Assembly (NCBI GenBank): GCA_009773645.1
Contig: WSYB01000036.1
Coordinates: forward strand, 1 to 38,908
DNA from: Geobacteraceae bacterium
GTDB lineage: Bacteria > Desulfobacterota > Desulfuromonadia > Geobacterales > Geobacteraceae
Length of the DNA: 38,908 nt
Reading direction: 5' to 3'
Shown here: positions 34,104-38,908 of the stretch, piece by piece
Numbering within the stretch: the stretch's first letter is position 1
Layout: each line of letters begins with the position of its first letter
Made by a program: the position numbers and the translations under genes
The notes under the pieces: generated by a model
Told to the model about the DNA's origin: nothing
Seen by the model: only the letters and a program-made list of their open reading frames with translations
The model's database searches: none

Positions 34104-34940
34104 TCATAGGTTACCCCGTATTTCTCCCTGCATACCCTTTATGCCTCCTACCTTCTTCATCGCCTCCACAAACTCCGCCGGCTGTTCCACCTGAGGCAAA
34201 TGGCCCGCGCCTTCAATAGGTACGAAGTCCGGCTTGCCGAGCCATTTGCGGATGATTCCCGCCTGTGTCATGGTAACGAGCCTATCTCCTGTCCCCCAGA
34301 TCATCGTGGCGGGGGCTGATGGCGGTGCCTGCGACTTTGTTTGTCTCATGAAAGTATCGAAGACGACTTGGGCTTGTTTCTCTTCGTTCCGGCGTATCCG
34401 GTCGAAAAACAGTGGGGGCAGCTTGGCAGGGTTAGGAAAGGCTTTCGAGAATGCTTTGACCGAATAGTTCATGTTCCGTATGAATGCACGGAAACGCTTT
34501 TCCACGACCGGCAGAGAGATCAGCTTTCTTATGAACGCAGGAAGCACGGGCAGGTAGCCACCGTTCACCAACACGATTCGAAGAGTGCGTTCGGGAAAGG
34601 ACGAGGCGAACTCGATGGCAACGGCGGCACCAAAGGAGTTGCCAACAACGATGGCGCGGTCGATCTTCTGGACGTCGAGCACTTCTTTTAGGACCTCGGC
34701 ATTGGCTGCAAGCGTTGGTTCATCGAGTGGCTCCGATGCTCCGAAACCAGGCAGATCGGGCGCGATAACGGTGAAGTTCGCGCTGAGATCGTTCCATACT
34801 GACGCCCAGCTCATCTCTGCGTCTCCCCAGGCCGAGTGGAGCAGCAGGAGAGGCGGCCCCGTTCCGTTGGTCCAGAGGTGGATCCGCTTCCCTGAGAGCA
34901 TGAGATCTTTCGGCAGTGGATTCATGGCATTTTCCGGCAT
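34104..34940 (-). CDS. Alpha/beta hydrolase
   Basis: A 278-residue single-domain enzyme with GAGAGGTG upstream. The oxyanion HSAWGDAEMSW region, the nucleophile elbow GNSFGA (Ser), the Asp in GTGDRLV and the His in GAGHLPQVEQP form a complete catalytic triad. A lid of helices lies at about residues 135-205. The closest general types are esterases and C-C hydrolases. There is no signal peptide. It is the first gene of the hydrolase group read toward 29771. Confidence 0.9.
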   Translation of the reverse strand: MPENAMNPLPKDLMLSGKRIHLWTNGTGPPLLLLHSAWGDAEMSWASVWNDLSANFTVIAPDLPGFGASEPLDEPTLAANAEVLKEVLDVQKIDRAIVVGNSFGAAVAIEFASSFPERTLRIVLVNGGYLPVLPAFIRKLISLPVVEKRFRAFIRNMNYSVKAFSKAFPNPAKLPPLFFDRIRRNEEKQAQVVFDTFMRQTKSQAPPSAPATMIWGTGDRLVTMTQAGIIRKWLGKPDFVPIEGAGHLPQVEQPAEFVEAMKKVGGIKGMQGEIRGNL

Positions 34941-35084
34941 AGTTCACCTCTCATGTTGGGCTAACTGCTCAAGCTTCAAAGTCTTGACTGCTGTAGGTTT
35001 ATGTTTATGAGATCGAATCTTATTTCGCCTCTCCTGTCGGTGTGCGCGCCAGGAAGAACGCGATGATCACTCCTTCGACGCTAC

Positions 35085-35750
35085 TCACTTAATTGCGCCG
35101 GGGTCGGCGCCGTCCACCAGCCTGATTTCGTTGCGGGCCAGCAGCACCCGCCCCTGCCGTTCAAAATCCTTTAGCAGCCGGCTCACCACCTCCCGTGAAG
35201 TCCCCAGGTCGTTGGCGATTTTCTGGTGGGTGGCGGCCAGCACCCCATCGGCCGATTTCTCCACCAGATAGTCCACCAGCCGCTCATCGAGCCGGCCGAA
35301 GGCTACCTCATTTACCAACGCCATCACTTCGGTCAACCGCTGACTCAACAGTGAAAAAACGAACATTCGCAAGGTGCCGTCACTGTCGAGAAGGCGTTTG
35401 AAGTCGTGAGCCGGCACCAAGACCAGCGTACTGGCCGCGGTCGTTACTGCGTTGGCCGGGTAGGTGTTGTTCCCCAGGATGCAGGATGCGTTCAGTATAC
35501 AGGTCTCACCCGGACCGATTTCATAGAGGGTGATCTCCCGCCCGCTCTCTCCGCACTTGTAAACCCTGATCTCCCCCGCCAGCAGAAAGGCGATGCCGGC
35601 ACAGGAGTCCCCCTCCCAGTACAGATGGGTCCGGAGGGGGACCTCCTGGCGGCGCGCCTGGGCCAGAAGGGGGGCCGTCAGCTCCGGATGGCGGCGAAAC
35701 AAGGGGAATTGGGTTACGAATTCGTTGGATAAAGCAGTCGAGACGGTCAT
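35085..35750 (-). CDS. Crp/Fnr-family transcriptional regulator
   Basis: A 221-residue protein. The N-terminal cNMP-binding-like beta-roll spans about 15-125, followed by the long dimerisation helix (FVFSLLSQRLTEVMALVNEV) and a winged helix-turn-helix (THQKIANDLGTSREVVSRLLKDFERQG). The recognition helix has R-E-x-x-S-R, combining the Crp R-E-x-x-x-R and Fnr E-x-x-S-R patterns, so GTGA- or TTGA-type half-sites are possible. Fnr-like N-terminal [4Fe-4S] Cys are absent, but Cys occur in ETCILNASCIL (C-x5-C), a place seen in thiol- or redox-sensing relatives. It is divergent from the diheme cytochrome gene, with a palindrome between them at 35827-35841. Confidence 0.9.
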   Translation of the reverse strand: MTVSTALSNEFVTQFPLFRRHPELTAPLLAQARRQEVPLRTHLYWEGDSCAGIAFLLAGEIRVYKCGESGREITLYEIGPGETCILNASCILGNNTYPANAVTTAASTLVLVPAHDFKRLLDSDGTLRMFVFSLLSQRLTEVMALVNEVAFGRLDERLVDYLVEKSADGVLAATHQKIANDLGTSREVVSRLLKDFERQGRVLLARNEIRLVDGADPGAIK

Positions 35751-35826
35751 TGTTCCTCCTGACTATTATCTACATTATTCCATGTATCCCGCATGACCGC
35801 AACATTCGGCAACGTCCCGCCCGTTT

Positions 35827-35868
35827 TGTGACTAAGTCACAGACAAGGATCGATCTGTTTAGTATACT
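35827..35868 (+). promoter_or_regulatory. Crp/Fnr operator and promoter of the diheme cytochrome
   Basis: TGTGACTAAGTCACA (35827-35841) is a perfect palindrome around one central base. A -10-like TATACT lies at 35863-35868, so transcription would start near 35875 and the palindrome centre (35834) falls at about -41, the usual place for class II activation by Crp/Fnr proteins. No good -35 box exists, as expected for an activator-dependent promoter. The divergent regulator gene starts 77 bp to the left, so autoregulation is also possible. Confidence 0.6.
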
Positions 35869-35917
35869 GGCTCCATGATGAATACAAGGCGGGAGAATAC
35901 GAACAAGGAGAATGCAA

Positions 35918-37207
35918 ATGAGAATATTTCGGAGTAAAAAGATCATCGGTGCCGCGTTGACCCTATGTGTGATGAGTCTGTTGGCGGCCTGCGGCAGCAG
36001 TTCCACCGACAACAGCGCCCAGGTGGCCGCTGGGCGGGAGGTCTTTATGAACGAGACCTTCGGTAACGAGAAATTCTTCGGCGACACCCTCGGGCTGCAT
36101 ACGGTTTTGAACGGCGTGGCGCCCAAGGATGCCGTGGCCTTGGGGGTCCAGGTCGACCTGAACAAGGTGCCGGCCGATATCGTCGCCGTGATGACCGGCA
36201 GTGACCTGGCCGCCAAGGATGCCGCCCTGAGCGACCCGGCCGTGACCCGCCAGTTGATCAAGGCCGGAGCGGTAATCGGGGTGAAAGGCTCTTACGCCAC
36301 CACGGCAGCCGGCGACACCACCCTTACCAGCGCCGGCATCAGCTGCGCCCTCTGCCACGTTACGGTCAAACCGACCACCTTCACCCTGACGGCCGGAGCC
36401 ACGCCCCTTCCCATCGGCGAACCCCAGTTCGACGGGGTGCCCAACACGCGGATGGATGCCGGCAAGATCCTCTCCTTCACCCCGTTTGCCGTTGCCAACG
36501 GCCTGAGTGCCACCCTGGCCGGCTGGGGTCCGGGACGGTTTGACATCCGGGCACTCAACGAACTGGACGACAGCGTGGACAATCCCACTGCCTATCCGCC
36601 CCTGTGGAACTTCCCGGACCTCCAGGTCAACGGCTATGCCCTTGGCTGGGATGGGATGTTCAAGGGGACCAATGCCCTGGCCAGCATCTCCGAGGCGGTC
36701 TATGACCTGATCATGCATGGCAACGGCTCCTTTGCCGCCACCCATGGGGCGATCCCGCCGGCCTTGGCCTTCCCGCCCCGCCAGGCCGTGCTCGACAAGT
36801 TCCAGGATAACCCGGCCAGCACGATCACCGCCGACAAGCTGCTGCAGGTCCAGGCATTTCTCCAGAGCCTGCACAGCCCGGCTGCCAGCGGCTTTGACCA
36901 GCTCCAGGCAGCGGCCGGAAAAACCCTCTTCGAAGGGAAGGCCAAGTGCGCCACCTGCCATCCGGCGGCCACAGAGTTCATCACTGCCGGCCGTTACAGC
37001 GATATCACCGCGGCGCCACCCACCGGCGACCTGGCCGGCGGCATCAAGGTGCCGGGGCTGCGGGGGGTGAGCCACACCGCTCCCTACTTCCACGACGGCA
37101 GCGCCGCCACCCTGCCGGAGGTGGTGAACCGCTTCAACAGCCGCGACGCGCTCGGCCTGACCGATACCGAGAAATCCCAACTGGTGGAGTATCTGAAGAG
37201 CCTGTAA
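35918..37207 (+). CDS. Diheme cytochrome c (peroxidase/MauG-like) lipoprotein
   Basis: The start is at 35918 because AAGGAG ends seven bases before it; the ATG at 35912 is too close. The product has 429 residues. The lipoprotein signal has the lipobox LLAAC. Heme motifs are CALCH (C143) and CATCH (C344). The C-terminal VPGLRGVSHTAPYFHDGSAATLPEVV is the signature of the diheme cytochrome c peroxidase/MauG group, whose members reduce peroxide or use it for oxidation. The N-terminal 120 residues do not resemble classical CcpA. It is probably anchored in the inner or outer membrane facing the periplasm. A terminator follows, so it is expressed separately from the multiheme gene downstream. Confidence 0.9.
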   Translation: MRIFRSKKIIGAALTLCVMSLLAACGSSSTDNSAQVAAGREVFMNETFGNEKFFGDTLGLHTVLNGVAPKDAVALGVQVDLNKVPADIVAVMTGSDLAAKDAALSDPAVTRQLIKAGAVIGVKGSYATTAAGDTTLTSAGISCALCHVTVKPTTFTLTAGATPLPIGEPQFDGVPNTRMDAGKILSFTPFAVANGLSATLAGWGPGRFDIRALNELDDSVDNPTAYPPLWNFPDLQVNGYALGWDGMFKGTNALASISEAVYDLIMHGNGSFAATHGAIPPALAFPPRQAVLDKFQDNPASTITADKLLQVQAFLQSLHSPAASGFDQLQAAAGKTLFEGKAKCATCHPAATEFITAGRYSDITAAPPTGDLAGGIKVPGLRGVSHTAPYFHDGSAATLPEVVNRFNSRDALGLTDTEKSQLVEYLKSL

Positions 37208-37229
37208 CCGCGGTCCGACATTCCGCCCC

Positions 37230-37265
37230 GAAAGCCCGCAACCCCTTGATCGGTTGCGGGCTTTC
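37230..37265 (+). terminator. Terminator-like hairpin
   Basis: A 14-bp perfect stem GAAAGCCCGCAACC / GGTTGCGGGCTTTC (37230-37243 with 37252-37265) has an eight-base loop and lies 23 bp after the diheme cytochrome stop. The T run is short (CTTTC), so termination may be partial. Confidence 0.65.
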
Positions 37266-37372
37266 GGCGCCTGTTCCCTCTTCCGGGCAAATGGCCGCAG
37301 CAGGTCAAAAGACTTTGACATTATATTCAAATATGCTTATAAATAATTTATTCAAATGACCGGAGGCCGGAC

Positions 37373-38908
37373 ATGCTGCGCTTACTTACCATTGTCGCAC
37401 TGCTGTTGACAGCCCAGTTTTCCGACGCGGCAGACAACTGCCGCAGCTGCCATGAGAACCGGCAGACAATGGAGACGTCTGGCTATGGCCATTTCACAGT
37501 GACGCAGAAAGAGGTCGAAACCCAGAGCCGGATGCCGGCCACCTGCAGCGGGTGTCACTTGGGTGACCCTGCCGCCGCCAGCAAGGAGAAGGCCCATAAG
37601 GGTTTGGCGCGGCTGCTGGTCACCCGCAAAAAGGGCTTTGTCACCGACACCGCCCCCCGCACGATGCCGCTCGAATTCGGCAGCAACCCTATGAACAGGA
37701 TCTTCGTCAGCACAGCAAAAGATGGGAAAAACGTCAGGGATTCCTCGGTGGCGGCTCTCTCCTGGCACGACAAGCTGCCTGACACTCTTACCCAGGATTT
37801 CGAGACCATGCGCAAAACCTGCGGTGCCTGCCACGAGAAGGAATTCGCCGAGTTCTCCCGGAGCACCATGGCGAGCAACGGCAAACAAAGCCAATACAAG
37901 GGCTGGCTCGACGAGAAGCGAGGTCCCCACAACTGCGGTCCCTGGTTCGAAGGGAATTTGGAACGGATGCAGGCCACCACCGCCGTGCCCATGACAAAGG
38001 CCGGCAATGCCGTTAATCAGAAGGCCTGTAACACCTGTCACGTGGGGTGCCTGGACTGTCATTTCAACCCTCAGCCGAAAAATCCGACCGACCCGACCAT
38101 GGGGAGTCACACCTTCAGCAAGACCCCCCCCTCCTTGAGCTGCTACGGCAACGGCCGGACCTCCATCTGCCACGCCGGCCCGGAAGACCGGCGGCGCGGC
38201 GCCGGCTATTACGGCGGCCCTTTCTCTTTCCCTGAAGGAAACGAGCCGGACATTCATCTCAGGGCCAAGGTTGAATGTCTCGACTGCCATGAGAGCACCA
38301 GGCAGAACAAGTCCATCGGCCACGGCATGGTGAAACGTCAGGCGGGTGAATCATGTGTTCGCTGTCATGCCGCGGCAGTGCAGAGTCATGCCCTGTCATT
38401 CCATCGCAAACTCGCCTGCGAGGCTTGCCATATTCAGCGGGTGGCCGGATATCAGGGCACCTACTGGGGGCCGGGCAAGATGGCCGGCGCCGAAACCCCA
38501 TATTTCAAATACAAGGCCTACTACGGCATTATGGCCGAGCCGTTCCTGATCAAGGATCAGAAGGGACGCTGGATACCGGTCAAACCGTTTCCCATGGCGG
38601 TCATGAACCAGAAGGAGTCACCTTTCATTCCGGGGCTGAAATGGCGCTATCCTGTAAACCTGCCGGACCTGCAACGCACCGACGACGCCTGGGCCTATGT
38701 GGGGCTGGCCGATGGCCTGCCGGAAAACAACAAGGCCCTGCTCTGGATTCAGCTCGACAAGATGTCACACAAACTGGGCGGGAGCCGTTCCTGTGATTCC
38801 TGCCACGCCTCGGCTGACGGCAGCCAGCGCCAGACAGTAACCTGGGAGTACAGCGATCCGGGAGCACTGCCGTTCTCAGGAGGGCACAGCGTGGTGGCCG
38901 ACAAGACG
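37373..38908 (+). CDS. Large multiheme c-type cytochrome, 3' end outside the window
   Basis: The frame opens at 37373 with GGAGG seven bases upstream and stays open to the window edge (512 codons). Residues 1-20 are a signal peptide. Nine canonical CxxCH motifs are visible: CRSCH (23), CSGCH (58), CGACH (150), CNTCH (219), CLDCH (226), CLDCH (302), CVRCH (328), CEACH (349) and CDSCH (474). A further C257-x8-C266-H267 could be a non-standard heme site, at a place in the series where a heme would be expected. The spacing pattern resembles periplasmic octa/nonaheme reductase-like cytochromes, but I do not recognise a named family. Distal His ligands are plentiful (for example SFHRK, SIGHGM). It follows the diheme lipoprotein and may share its redox role. 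Confidence 0.9.
   Translation, partial: MLRLLTIVALLLTAQFSDAADNCRSCHENRQTMETSGYGHFTVTQKEVETQSRMPATCSGCHLGDPAAASKEKAHKGLARLLVTRKKGFVTDTAPRTMPLEFGSNPMNRIFVSTAKDGKNVRDSSVAALSWHDKLPDTLTQDFETMRKTCGACHEKEFAEFSRSTMASNGKQSQYKGWLDEKRGPHNCGPWFEGNLERMQATTAVPMTKAGNAVNQKACNTCHVGCLDCHFNPQPKNPTDPTMGSHTFSKTPPSLSCYGNGRTSICHAGPEDRRRGAGYYGGPFSFPEGNEPDIHLRAKVECLDCHESTRQNKSIGHGMVKRQAGESCVRCHAAAVQSHALSFHRKLACEACHIQRVAGYQGTYWGPGKMAGAETPYFKYKAYYGIMAEPFLIKDQKGRWIPVKPFPMAVMNQKESPFIPGLKWRYPVNLPDLQRTDDAWAYVGLADGLPENNKALLWIQLDKMSHKLGGSRSCDSCHASADGSQRQTVTWEYSDPGALPFSGGHSVVADKT

Noticed and set aside
1-38908. CRISPR array, rRNA genes or replication origin
   Set aside because: No regularly spaced repeats, rRNA-like sequence, or clusters of DnaA boxes were seen on either strand.

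Overview
The window looks like chromosomal DNA of a Geobacter/Geotalea-type bacterium (Desulfuromonadia). The reasons are the density of chemotaxis receptors and NarL-type regulators, several multiheme c-type cytochromes, a clostridial-type hybrid cluster protein, and an overall GC-rich coding style with strong GGAGG ribosome sites. The assignment is inferred from gene content only.

Layout. (1) 1-5252 is a scrap-yard or island. It holds a 5'-truncated ISL3-type transposase, AT-rich orphan genes for secreted or membrane proteins, a tRNA-Ser-like 3' end, a 210-bp element with 21-bp terminal inverted repeats whose right half recurs at the start of the window, a broken REP-associated (RAYT-type) transposase, a HicAB toxin-antitoxin pair and a fragment of a response-regulator receiver. 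(2) 5326-18545, all on the minus strand, is a signalling block: one membrane PAS histidine kinase, three paralogous NarL-type response regulators, a REC-REC-PAS-GGDEF-EAL protein, three methyl-accepting chemotaxis receptors and a small Cys-rich protein. A related 17-21 bp motif recurs in four intergenic gaps of this block. (3) 18712-20296 carries a small methyltransferase, an outer-membrane-type protein and a small holin-like membrane protein. (4) 20652-22304 (+) is hcp, with an Fnr/HcpR-type palindrome upstream and a bidirectional terminator downstream. (5) 22376-27021 (minus) is a tightly coupled operon: [2Fe-2S] subunit, Tat-exported molybdenum hydroxylase, XdhC-type maturation factor, and a pentaheme cytochrome whose frame is interrupted by one in-frame UGA and then continues for 102 codons. 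(6) 27228-34940 (minus) holds two methyltransferases, an aldo/keto reductase with a ferredoxin tail, two serine beta-lactamase-like lipoproteins, a CPBP membrane protease and an alpha/beta hydrolase. (7) 35085-38908 has a Crp/Fnr regulator divergent from a diheme peroxidase-like lipoprotein, followed by a large multiheme cytochrome that runs off the window.

How the genes may work together. The molybdenum hydroxylase operon suggests exported oxidation of an organic substrate (aldehyde or N-heterocycle) with electrons passed to a periplasmic multiheme cytochrome. The UGA in that cytochrome is the most interesting signal here, because it may be a selenocysteine codon. The signalling block looks like a branched two-component system (one kinase, three regulators) controlling receptors and c-di-GMP turnover through the shared intergenic motif. 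The Crp/Fnr regulator probably controls the divergent cytochrome through a palindrome placed at about -41. All functional statements come from reading motifs by eye; no database search was possible.
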